Below the pieces are notes generated by a model, which saw nothing but the letters and a program-made list of their open reading frames with translations, ran no database searches and was not told the origin of the DNA. From contig MGQS01000011.1 of assembly GCA_001797905.1 (NCBI GenBank), positions 3,893 to 16,692 of the forward strand: DNA of 12,800 bases, in the 5' to 3' direction. This document shows positions 1 to 5,674 of this stretch, piece by piece. Position numbers and translations under genes: made by a program. This DNA comes from Deltaproteobacteria bacterium RBG_16_54_11. Lineage in GTDB: Bacteria > Desulfobacterota > B13-G15 > RBG-16-54-18. The stretch's first letter is position 1. Each line of letters opens with the position of its first letter.

Positions 1-2
1 GG

Positions 3-689
3 GGATCCAAGAGCGGCGAAGAGATCGCTGGGATAAAAAAGGCCATCCAGGTTGCCGAAGCGGCATGGGAAGAATGCCTGGACCTGGTCAAGCCGGGGGC
101 GCGGGAGGCCGACCTCGCCCTAGAACTTGAGTACCGTATGAAGAAAGGGGGGGCCGAAAGAATGGCCTTTGACATCATTGTGGCCTCGGGTCCCCGCTCA
201 GCCCTCCCCCATGCGCAGCCAACCCCGCGGCCAATCGAGAAGGGCGATATGCTCCTCTTTGACTTCGGCTGCCGGTACCGGGGTTACTGTTCCGATGAGA
301 GCTGCACCGTGATCGTAGGCCGAGCCACTGAGGAGCAGAGGCGCATATATGGGATTGTGAAGGATGCCCATGACAGGGCCATAGCGCAGGTCAAGCCGGG
401 AGTGAGGCTCGCGGCGATAGATGCAGCAGCCAGAGAACATATCGATCACGCCGGCCATGGAGAGCATTTCGGACACGGCACCGGGCACGGGGTCGGCCTC
501 GCCGTGCATGAATGGCCTGTGGTGGGTAAGGACTCCCAGGATGTGGCTGAAGAGGGGATGGTCTTTACCATCGAACCGGGTATCTATATCCCCGGCTGGG
601 GAGGGGTGCGGATTGAAGACATGGTTTTGGTCACGGCTGATGGATGTGAGGTCCTGACGGCGATCTCCAAGGACCTCATGATAGTATAA
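3..689 (+). CDS. pepP: Xaa-Pro aminopeptidase / M24 metallopeptidase, 5' truncated
   Basis: A cytoplasmic peptidase that removes an N-terminal residue preceding proline. The frame is open from the window edge, so the N-terminal creatinase-like domain and true start lie upstream; the visible 228 residues are the 'pita-bread' catalytic domain. The dinuclear metal ligands of family M24 are present: Asp in LFDFG (codon at 261), Asp in YCSDES (codon at 294, 11 residues later), His in HGTGHGVG, Glu in TIEPGIY and Glu in VRIEDM near the C-terminus. The usual SDxTRT block reads SDESCT, a variation outside the metal ligands. The ATG at 138 is internal, because typical M24 sequence (GIKKAIQVAEAAWEE) lies in frame upstream of it. 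efp follows after 21 bases; a proline peptidase next to efp is also known in Bacillus (yqhT-efp). Family is certain; the exact substrate (PepP versus PepQ-like) is less so. Confidence 0.93.
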   Translation, partial: GSKSGEEIAGIKKAIQVAEAAWEECLDLVKPGAREADLALELEYRMKKGGAERMAFDIIVASGPRSALPHAQPTPRPIEKGDMLLFDFGCRYRGYCSDESCTVIVGRATEEQRRIYGIVKDAHDRAIAQVKPGVRLAAIDAAAREHIDHAGHGEHFGHGTGHGVGLAVHEWPVVGKDSQDVAEEGMVFTIEPGIYIPGWGGVRIEDMVLVTADGCEVLTAISKDLMIV

Positions 690-710
690 TAACAACACAG
701 AGGAGGAGAG

Positions 711-1274
711 ATGACAGCTTCAACGGCGGATTTTCGCAAGGGACTTAAGATCGAGCTGGAGGGGGAGCCTTATGTAATCGCTGATTTCCTCCACGTAAAG
801 CCCGGGAAGGGAGGTGCCTTCGTCAGGACAAAGCTCAAGAGCCTGATCACCGGCAATGTTATCGATCGGACCTTCCGCTCCGGAGAGAAGGTGCAGACCC
901 CTGCTTTGGATGAGAAGAATATGCAGTACCTCTACCGGGAGGGTAACGCGTACCACTTCATGGACAACGATACCTACGAGCAGTTAACGCTGACCGGCGA
1001 CCAAGTGGGTGAGGACAGCAACTTTTTGCAGGAGAACGTCAAGGTGCGGATCGTCTTTCACAATGGGCAACCCCTCGGCGTGGAGCTCCCCTTTTTTGTG
1101 CAGCTCACCATCGTGCGGACGGAACCGGGGGTGCGGGGAGATTCAGCCCGCGGGGGAACCAAGCCCGCCACCGTGGAGACCGGGGCGGTGATCCAGGTAC
1201 CCCTCTTCATCAATGAGGGTGATGTGATCAAGGTGGACACCAGGACCGGGGAGTATATCGAACGGGCAAAGTAG
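711..1274 (+). CDS. efp: Translation elongation factor P
   Basis: EF-P binds between the ribosomal P and E sites and rescues ribosomes stalled on consecutive prolines. The 187-residue length is standard. The N-terminal KOW-like domain carries the tip loop KPGKGGAF, with Lys33 at the position that is lysylated, hydroxylated or otherwise modified in many bacteria. It is a lysine and not the rhamnosylated arginine of the EarP type, so an EpmA/EpmB-like or unmodified state is expected; no modification enzyme is in the window. The central OB fold includes VRIVFHNGQPLGVELP, and the C-terminal OB domain contains TEPGVRGDSARGGTKPA and ends VDTRTGEYIERAK, the family signature. A strong Shine-Dalgarno (GAGGAGGAG, ending just before the ATG) fixes the start. 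It probably shares a transcript with the upstream peptidase gene. Confidence 0.98.
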   Translation: MTASTADFRKGLKIELEGEPYVIADFLHVKPGKGGAFVRTKLKSLITGNVIDRTFRSGEKVQTPALDEKNMQYLYREGNAYHFMDNDTYEQLTLTGDQVGEDSNFLQENVKVRIVFHNGQPLGVELPFFVQLTIVRTEPGVRGDSARGGTKPATVETGAVIQVPLFINEGDVIKVDTRTGEYIERAK

Positions 1275-1324
1275 ATCATGGGTGACTATGTGCTATTGCC
1301 TCGAAAATAAGCCTCCACTATATT

Positions 1325-1346
1325 CCTCTCCCCTTGAGGGGAGAGG
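1325..1346. repeat. Perfect 9-bp inverted repeat, 4-base loop
   Basis: Left arm CCTCTCCCC (1325-1333), loop TTGA, right arm GGGGAGAGG (1338-1346). It starts about 50 bases after the efp stop. The RNA stem would be very stable, but the downstream sequence (ATGAAGTCC) has no U-tract, so it is more likely a dispersed palindrome or an mRNA 3'-end stabiliser than an intrinsic terminator. Confidence 0.75.
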
Positions 1347-1441
1347 ATGAAGTCCCGCTCTGTCGCTAGCGGCCCCCTACCGTTCGGATATTTTGATGGG
1401 GGGGGTGTCGCAAGGTGACACAGTGAGGGGGAAAATTATAT

Positions 1442-1470
1442 CCACTGGCCAAAGGGCCACTGGCCAAGGG
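1442..1470. repeat. Two-copy tandem repeat, 15 + 14 bp
   Basis: CCACTGGCCAAAGGG (1442-1456) is followed directly by CCACTGGCCAAGGG (1457-1470); the copies differ by one A. Only two copies are present and there is no spacer, so this is not a CRISPR array. It probably arose by slippage inside the repeat-rich intergenic stretch. Confidence 0.8.
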
Positions 1471-1496
1471 GTCACCTTCGGCTTCGGCCTCACCCC

Positions 1497-1529
1497 TACC
1501 CTCTCCCCCAATTGTTGGGGGCGAGGGTA
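1497..1529. repeat. 14-bp inverted repeat with one mismatch
   Basis: Left arm TACCCTCTCCCCCA (1497-1510), loop ATTGT, right arm TGGGGGCGAGGGTA (1516-1529). One T/C mismatch interrupts the stem. A purine-rich AAGAAAAGAGA follows, with no T-run on this strand. Its CCCTCTCCCC core echoes the palindrome at 1325-1346. Confidence 0.75.
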
Positions 1530-1600
1530 AAGAAAAGAGATTTCATCGTCGATGAGCGGCGATGCCGCCATGGGGAATTGCTCAGAAAATAAACCAACCC

Positions 1601-1641
1601 AATCCCTCCATTCCCCTTTGAAAAAGAGATAGGGGGGGATT
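1601..1641. repeat. Imperfect inverted repeat upstream of archease
   Basis: AATCCCTCC (1601-1609) pairs with GGGGGGATT (1633-1641) with one mismatch, and CCCCT (1613-1617) can alternatively pair with AGGGG (1631-1635). The two pairings compete for overlapping bases. It lies 19 bases before the first possible archease start codon, so it could affect leader structure, though it is equally likely to be a dispersed repeat. Confidence 0.5.
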
Positions 1642-1660
1642 AACGGATGACGCCTCCCTC

Positions 1661-2089
1661 ATGAAACATGATACAATGGGTTATGCGTTCTTAGATCATA
1701 CCGGCGATATCGGGATACGGGTCTGGGCCGATGATGTAAAAGGGCTCTTTGAAGAGGCGGCCCGTGCCCTCTTTGACATCATCACGGACCGCAAGAAGGT
1801 TGAGATACACCTGAGCAGGGAGGTCGCGGTGGAGGGGTCGGGGCGAGAGGAGTTGATGGTGGCCTGGCTCAATGAGCTCCTCTATCTGCATGAGGTGGAG
1901 GAGCTGCTCTTTTGCGATTTTGCGCTGTCCGAGATCGAAGGAGGGAGCGTTAAAGGGGTGGCCATGGGGGAAAAGTTCCAGGAGGGCCGCCATCTCATCA
2001 AAACCGGGGTAAAGGCCGTGACCTATCATCAGCTGGAGGTAAAAGAAAAAGATGGGCGCTGGCAGGCCCGGATAATCTTTGACATCTAG
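1661..2089 (+). CDS. Archease, RtcB ligase activator
   Basis: Archease promotes multiple turnover of the RNA ligase RtcB by speeding guanylylation of its active-site histidine and can broaden its NTP use. The 142-residue product is the usual size. The family signature DHTGDIGIRVW is at residues 12-22 (HTGD where HTAD is commoner), followed by LFEEAARALFDIITD, the central LNELLYLHE block, and a C-terminal VTYHQLEV...ARIIFDI. The protein ends in Asp-Ile, as archeases do; Asp16 and the terminal Asp-Ile match the acidic metal site described for Pyrococcus archease (from memory). The start is uncertain: ATG 1661 or ATG 1676 (the latter gives MGYAFLDHTGD, closer to the common N-terminus); neither has a good Shine-Dalgarno. 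The gene sits 13 bases before rtcB, so co-expression is near certain. Confidence 0.93.
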   Translation: MKHDTMGYAFLDHTGDIGIRVWADDVKGLFEEAARALFDIITDRKKVEIHLSREVAVEGSGREELMVAWLNELLYLHEVEELLFCDFALSEIEGGSVKGVAMGEKFQEGRHLIKTGVKAVTYHQLEVKEKDGRWQARIIFDI

Positions 2090-2102
2090 AGGAGAGAATA
2101 GT

Positions 2103-3557
2103 ATGGCAGACCAAGTTTCTATTCAACTCAAGAAGATAGACGCGTATCGCTGGCTAGTCCCTCGCGAAGGGGGCATGCGCACCGATGGCATGGTCTACGC
2201 CGATGAACGCATGATGGATGATATCAAAAAGGATCAGAGCCTCCTGCAGGTGAGGAATGTAGCCTTCCTGCCCGGCATCGTCGGCTACTCCATGGCCATG
2301 CCCGACATCCACTGGGGGTATGGGTTTCCCATCGGGGGGGTCGCGGCCTTTGACGAAGGAGAGGGGGTAGTATCACCCGGAGGGGTGGGTTACGATATCA
2401 ACTGCGGGGTGCGCTTGATGCGCTCCGGTCTGGAGCGCAAAGATATCCAAGGCCAGATCAGGGATATCGTGGATACCCTCCTGGTCAACATCCCCTCTGG
2501 GGTAGGGTCACACCGCAAGGACCTGAAGCTCGACAAAGGGCAGCAGCACAAGGTCCTCGAGAAGGGGGCCCAGTGGGCCGTGGACCAGGGCTATGGCCTT
2601 TGGAATGATCTGGAGCACATCGAGGAAAAAGGGCGCATCCCAAACGCCGATCCCGATCTCGTCTCGCCGAAAGCCCTCGAGAGGGGCAGGGCCCAGCTGG
2701 GGACCCTGGGCTCGGGCAACCACTTTGTCGAGGTGGGGTATGTGGCTGAGATATACGACGAGAAGGTAGCCGGGGATCTCGGGTTGGCAAAGGACCAGGT
2801 GACGATCATCGTCCACACCGGCTCCCGGGGCCTGGGCCACCAGGTCTGCGACGACTTCATCCGGGTGATGCTCCACGCCGCGCAGAAATACGGGATAGAG
2901 CTTCCCGACAAACAGCTCTGCTGCGCCCCTCTCGCGTCGAAGGAGGGGAAGGAATACCTCGCGGCCATGGCCTGCGCCGCCAACTTCGCCTTTGCCAACC
3001 GGCAGATCATCACCCATTGGGTGCGGGAGACCTTTGAGCAGGTCCTGCGGATGGGCCCCAGCACCCTGAGACTCGACCTCATCTATGATGTCTGCCACAA
3101 TATCGCCAAGCTGGAGGCCCATACGGTAGACGGCGCGAAGCGACGCCTCTGCGTGCACCGCAAGGGTGCGACCCGGGCCTTTCCACCCCATCACCCCGAT
3201 GTGCCCGCCGACTATCAGGAAACCGGGCAGCCCGTCCTGATCCCCGGCGACATGGGGAGGTGCTCCTATGTATTGGTCGGCACCCAGCAAGCCTATGAGG
3301 AGACCTTCGGGAGCACCTGCCATGGTGCCGGGAGGCTCATGAGCCGTCACCAGGCAAAAAAGAGGGCAATGGGCCGGTCGATAACCAAGGAGCTGGAGGC
3401 TAAAGGGATCTATGTGCGGGCGGCAAGCTATGCTACCATCGCGGAGGAGCTCCCCGAGGCTTACAAGGATGTGAGCGATGTGGTTGATGTAGTCAACGGC
3501 GCCGGTATCGGCAAGAAAGTGGCGCAGTTGAAGCCCCTGGGTGTGATCAAGGGATGA
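2103..3557 (+). CDS. rtcB: RNA-splicing ligase RtcB
   Basis: RtcB joins RNA 2',3'-cyclic phosphate or 3'-phosphate ends to 5'-OH ends using GTP and Mn2+, in tRNA splicing or RNA repair. All active-site residues are visible and keep the spacing of the Pyrococcus enzyme: Asp98 and Cys101 (YDINCGVRL), His207 (GSGNHFVE), His238 (HTGSRGLGH), His332 (DVCHNIAK) and His407 (STCHGAGR), the last matching the histidine that becomes guanylylated. VHRKGATRAFPP (351-362) and PGDMGRCSYVL (381-391) are also standard. At 484 residues it is full length, with no intein. The start is ATG 2103, behind AGAGGAGAG; the frame is open 24 bases further up, but that segment overlaps the end of archease and adds nothing conserved. 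No RtcA cyclase or RtcR regulator is adjacent, unlike the E. coli operon. This is the long archaeal/bacterial RtcB form paired with archease. Confidence 0.98.
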   Translation: MADQVSIQLKKIDAYRWLVPREGGMRTDGMVYADERMMDDIKKDQSLLQVRNVAFLPGIVGYSMAMPDIHWGYGFPIGGVAAFDEGEGVVSPGGVGYDINCGVRLMRSGLERKDIQGQIRDIVDTLLVNIPSGVGSHRKDLKLDKGQQHKVLEKGAQWAVDQGYGLWNDLEHIEEKGRIPNADPDLVSPKALERGRAQLGTLGSGNHFVEVGYVAEIYDEKVAGDLGLAKDQVTIIVHTGSRGLGHQVCDDFIRVMLHAAQKYGIELPDKQLCCAPLASKEGKEYLAAMACAANFAFANRQIITHWVRETFEQVLRMGPSTLRLDLIYDVCHNIAKLEAHTVDGAKRRLCVHRKGATRAFPPHHPDVPADYQETGQPVLIPGDMGRCSYVLVGTQQAYEETFGSTCHGAGRLMSRHQAKKRAMGRSITKELEAKGIYVRAASYATIAEELPEAYKDVSDVVDVVNGAGIGKKVAQLKPLGVIKG

Positions 3558-3569
3558 AACGGCGTTGCT

Positions 3570-3600
3570 GTCTGCGGATGAGGCAAGTGGAATCGCAGAC
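3570..3600. repeat. Inverted repeat after rtcB
   Basis: GTCTGCG (3570-3576) and CGCAGAC (3594-3600) form a perfect 7-bp stem around a 17-base loop, starting 12 bases after the rtcB stop. There is no T-run, so terminator function is doubtful. A second small stem, TAAGGA/TCCTTA (3616-3621 with 3629-3634), lies just upstream of the moaB ribosome binding site. Confidence 0.45.
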
Positions 3601-3660
3601 CCGGATCAAAGGGTGTAAGGACTATGACTCCTTAAGGACGGGAGAGGAGATAACGAGACG

Positions 3661-4146
3661 ATGAAGGTCGGGGTGATCACCGTCAGCGACCGGGGATACC
3701 GGGGTGAGCGTGAGGACGCGAGCGGCGAGGTCATCCGGGAGATGGTGCGGGGATTGGGCGGCGAGGTGGCGTTCAGCACGGTGGTCCCGGATGAGCAGGA
3801 AGAGATCAAGCGGGTGCTGATACAGGGGGCGGACGAGATGGGATTGGACCTCATCGTCACGACCGGAGGGACGGGCGTCAGCCCGCGCGACGTCACCCCC
3901 GATGCTACGAGGGAGGTGATCGAGCAAGAGATCCCCGGTTTTGCCGAGGCCATGCGGATGGAAGGGCTAAAGAAGACCCCGCACGCCATGATCTCCCGCG
4001 CCCTGTGCGGTGTGAGGGGCAGGACCCTTATCGTCAACCTCCCCGGCAGCCCCAAGGCGGTGCGGGAGGGGCTGGAGGTGATCCTGCCGGCCATACCCCA
4101 CGCCATCGCCAAGCTCCAGGGCGATCCGGGCGAGTGCGGAGGGTAA
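3661..4146 (+). CDS. MoaB/Mog family molybdopterin adenylyltransferase
   Basis: This family (MogA/MoaB, MoCF_biosynth fold) adenylylates molybdopterin with ATP before molybdate insertion, a cytoplasmic step in molybdenum or tungsten cofactor synthesis. The 161 residues match the family. The N-terminus MKVGVITVSDRG, the substrate-binding TTGGTGVSPRDVTPDAT (about 67-83) and the C-terminal LPGSPKAVREGL block (about 122-133) are all canonical; Asp in PRDVTPD is the conserved acidic residue. A strong GGGAGAGGAG upstream supports ATG 3661. It is 103 bases from rtcB and no other moa or mod gene is nearby, so it may be transcribed alone or by read-through. MoaB homologues in some bacteria lack activity when a separate MogA exists, so I leave the symbol blank: the family is clear, but MogA versus MoaB cannot be decided by eye. 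Confidence 0.94.
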   Translation: MKVGVITVSDRGYRGEREDASGEVIREMVRGLGGEVAFSTVVPDEQEEIKRVLIQGADEMGLDLIVTTGGTGVSPRDVTPDATREVIEQEIPGFAEAMRMEGLKKTPHAMISRALCGVRGRTLIVNLPGSPKAVREGLEVILPAIPHAIAKLQGDPGECGG

Positions 4147-4196
4147 AGGAACTGGTTCTGACATAGCAATGAACAACTATCCCCAGAACAAGGGTT

Positions 4197-4228
4197 TTCC
4201 CCTCTCGCCGGAGGGGAATAATTATTTT
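4197..4228 (+). terminator. Candidate intrinsic terminator after moaB
   Basis: TTCCCCTC (4197-4204) pairs with GAGGGGAA (4211-4218) as a perfect 8-bp stem with a 6-base loop, and the A/T-rich TAATTATTTT follows. The T-run is interrupted, so strength is uncertain. Its place, between the moaB stop and the next promoter at 4249, suits a terminator. The core also resembles the intergenic palindrome at 1325-1346. Confidence 0.5.
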
Positions 4229-4248
4229 CAGGCCCTTGTCTTTTAAAA

Positions 4249-4277
4249 TTGACTAACGGCTGCATTGATGCTATTAA
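4249..4277 (+). promoter_or_regulatory. Sigma70-type promoter for the RRM gene
   Basis: The -35 box TTGACT (4249-4254; 5 of 6 consensus) and -10 box TATTAA (4272-4277; 4 of 6) are separated by exactly 17 bases, in an A/T-rich setting. Transcription would start near 4284, giving a leader of about 70 bases before the putative start codon at 4354. It is the best promoter match I found in the window. Confidence 0.65.
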
Positions 4278-4341
4278 AAGAATAGCCATAGATTAATGTG
4301 TCGGATAGCGGCACGGCTCGCGTACGGATACCATTCGTTGA

Positions 4342-4356
4342 AAGGAGGACATCATC
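4342..4356 (+). promoter_or_regulatory. Strong Shine-Dalgarno followed by ATC in place of ATG
   Basis: AAGGAGG (4342-4348) is a near-perfect Shine-Dalgarno. Five bases later comes ATC (4354-4356), exactly where homologues of this protein have their initiating methionine. No ATG occurs between the probable transcription start and 4429. The in-frame stop TGA at 4339-4341 rules out an earlier start. Confidence 0.7.
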
Positions 4357-4707
4357 AGCTCAAAAGTCTTCGTTGGAAACCTCAGTTTTGACACCACCCA
4401 GAGCGAACTCGCCAGCCTGTTTGCGGAGGTGGGACACGTTACCGAGGTGTTTCTGCCGGTTGACCGGATCACCGGTCGCCCGAGGGGGTTCGCTTTCGTC
4501 GCGTTCGCGGACGAGACGGCTGTTGTAGACGCCATCGAGAAGTTCAATGGCCGCGAGTTCAATGGCCGGAATCTTCGCGTCACAGAGGCCGAGGATCGCG
4601 CGCGGCCTGCCATGGGGGGACAGTCACCTTCCAGGTACGGCGGATACAAGAAGTCAAAGCCAAAAGGCAGCCGGAGGAACATCCGAGGCAAGAAGCGGAG
4701 CCTCTAA
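4354..4707 (+). CDS. Small RRM-domain RNA-binding protein, putative ATC start
   Basis: A single RNA recognition motif followed by a short basic tail, the form of the small glycine-rich or cold-inducible RNA-binding proteins found in cyanobacteria and deltaproteobacteria. RNP2 is KVFVGNLS (residues 4-11) and RNP1 is RGFAFVAF (44-51), with the aromatic positions for RNA stacking intact; the domain ends near NLRVTEAE. The tail, RYGGYKKSKPKGSRRNIRG and on, is rich in Arg, Lys and Gly. The full domain requires translation from ATC 4354. The first conventional in-frame start, GTG 4429, is codon 26, inside the domain and after RNP2, with no ribosome site. So the gene uses a rare AUC start, or has an ATG-to-ATC mutation or base-calling error. 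It has its own promoter and appears monocistronic. RNA targets are unknown. Confidence 0.85.
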   Translation: MSSKVFVGNLSFDTTQSELASLFAEVGHVTEVFLPVDRITGRPRGFAFVAFADETAVVDAIEKFNGREFNGRNLRVTEAEDRARPAMGGQSPSRYGGYKKSKPKGSRRNIRGKKRSL

Positions 4708-4987
4708 GCCGCGTTAGGCCGAAGGCTGACAAGCCCGTTGCCACATTCCTCGTGGCCCTCTCATGCCGCATGTAACCCTATTGATCTGAGAAGAGACGGC
4801 AATCTCTCGTCTCATTCTTGCGAGGAAGTTTCATTTATTAACACATTTGGTTAAAGTTTTTTCAGCATACCAAAGCGCTAATCTAAGGAGCGAAGCAATC
4901 CCGTGACTATCAGCACCGGGATTGCTTCGTCGCTGATGCTTATCACAATCACCGTTCGAAGGATCTCTCTAAAGATCGGAGTTGATC
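4708..4987. other. Intergenic region with palindromes, no gene seen
   Basis: About 280 bases without a credible reading frame. It contains a stem GAGACG/CGTCTC (4793-4798 with 4808-4813), an A/T-rich patch around 4830-4862, the long perfect palindrome at 4891-4929, and a small stem GATCT/AGATC (4962-4966 with 4973-4977) just before the ribosome binding site of the next gene. I could not assign a promoter with confidence. Confidence 0.5.
4891..4929. repeat. Perfect 13-bp inverted repeat, likely dispersed element
   Basis: CGAAGCAATCCCG (4891-4903) and CGGGATTGCTTCG (4917-4929) are exact reverse complements around a 13-base loop. The GGGATTGCTTCGTCGCT wording resembles a palindromic intergenic repeat seen in many deltaproteobacterial and related genomes (from memory). 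No T-run follows, so it is not an obvious terminator. Confidence 0.8.
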
Positions 4988-5674
4988 TTGGATATTAAAA
5001 AACCGAAAGTCCCTTTTAAGCATCGCCTTATCCTCGCCTTGATTTCTCCTCTAGTGGCAGTGATCCGCTTGCTCGGCCTGACCATGCGCATCAAGCTTAT
5101 CGATCCGCACCACACCTCCCCTTTTGACAAATCAGCCAAACCAGCCATTTTAGCATTCTGGCACAACCAGCAGCTCCTGGCTGCCTATTTTTTCCGCAAT
5201 CTTGGCATCCGCGTGCTGGTTTCCAGATCCAAGGATGGAGATTATATTGCCGGCATTCTGGGACATCTTGGATATGGCACCGTGCGATCTTCCACAAGCA
5301 CCGGCAAGATCAATGCCTTGCGCGGCCTGGTCCGGGAATTAGAAGCCGGCTACCATGCTGCCATAACTCCGGATGGGCCGCGCGGCCCGGTTTATCAGGC
5401 GCAGCCCGGAGCAATATTTTTAGGCGCGCTTTCCGGACATGCGGTGGTTCCTTTTGGATGCGCAGTTGACCGGATCTGGCAATTGCGCAGCTGGGACCGG
5501 TTCGAAATTCCAAAGCCTTTTAGCCGCGCTGTGATCGTCTTCGGCCAGGCCGTGTCCATTCCGCGCGAACTTCGCCAGGAGACTGCGCAGCAATTGACCC
5601 AGGAGATGGAGCAGCAGTTGAATGATTTGCGGGATAAGGCCGGAGCCTTGCTTAAACCATCGGGAAAGGCTTAA
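4988..5674 (+). CDS. DUF374 / lysophospholipid acyltransferase-like protein
   Basis: A probable membrane-associated protein of the DUF374 group (PF04028), related to glycerolipid and lipid A acyltransferases. The reaction is not established; a role in lipid A or phospholipid acylation is an inference from the superfamily. After a basic start, residues 13-32 form one hydrophobic segment (LILALISPLVAVIRLLG). The catalytic-type block FWHNQQLL (His59) takes the place of the usual HX4D motif, followed by SRSKDGDYIAG (79-89) and ITPDGPRGP (126-134), all hallmarks of DUF374. Length 228 is typical. The start is taken as TTG 4988, six bases after GGAG; TTG 4982 abuts that site and is less likely. Homologues often sit beside LPS genes such as waaA, but none is here. 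The gene is more AT-rich than rtcB or moaB. Confidence 0.85.
   Translation: MDIKKPKVPFKHRLILALISPLVAVIRLLGLTMRIKLIDPHHTSPFDKSAKPAILAFWHNQQLLAAYFFRNLGIRVLVSRSKDGDYIAGILGHLGYGTVRSSTSTGKINALRGLVRELEAGYHAAITPDGPRGPVYQAQPGAIFLGALSGHAVVPFGCAVDRIWQLRSWDRFEIPKPFSRAVIVFGQAVSIPRELRQETAQQLTQEMEQQLNDLRDKAGALLKPSGKA

Larger units (their letters stand above)
1275..1660. other. Gene-free intergenic region rich in palindromes and short repeats
   Basis: No credible gene lies in these 386 bases. The stretch holds at least four inverted repeats and one tandem repeat: a perfect 9-bp stem at 1325-1346, a tandem pair at 1442-1470, a 14-bp stem with one mismatch at 1497-1529, small hairpins at 1544-1554 and 1556-1568, and an imperfect one at 1601-1641. 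None is followed by a clear T-run, so none is a textbook intrinsic terminator. Poly-G and poly-C runs dominate. I see no convincing promoter for the archease gene. The region resembles the dispersed repeat clusters common between genes in deltaproteobacterial genomes; that comparison is from memory. Confidence 0.6.

Noticed and set aside
1325..1346. Intrinsic terminator of efp
   Set aside because: The stem is perfect but purine-rich sequence follows and there is no T-run; listed as a repeat.
1442..1470. Possible CRISPR or satellite array
   Set aside because: Only two copies, directly abutting, no spacers and no cas gene in the window.
1377..1571. Minus-strand frame of 64 codons in the efp-archease gap
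   Set aside because: It runs through the palindromes and tandem repeat, has no homology pattern and no ribosome site; it is open by chance.
2508..3350. Long open frame (280 codons) on the minus strand
   Set aside because: Fully antisense to rtcB, whose catalytic motifs are intact. The antisense translation is Gly/Pro/His-rich with no family pattern, as expected from a GC-rich gene's mirror.
3606..4289. Minus-strand open frame of 227 codons
   Set aside because: It lies across moaB in antisense and is a Ser/Pro/Arg-rich mirror translation with no recognisable domain.
4298..4528. Plus-strand frame starting GTG 4298 as the RRM gene or a frameshifted 5' part of it
   Set aside because: It reads through the RRM coding region in another frame and gives Ser/Arg-rich sequence without motifs. 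The RRM frame itself is intact from the Shine-Dalgarno onward, so no frameshift is needed.
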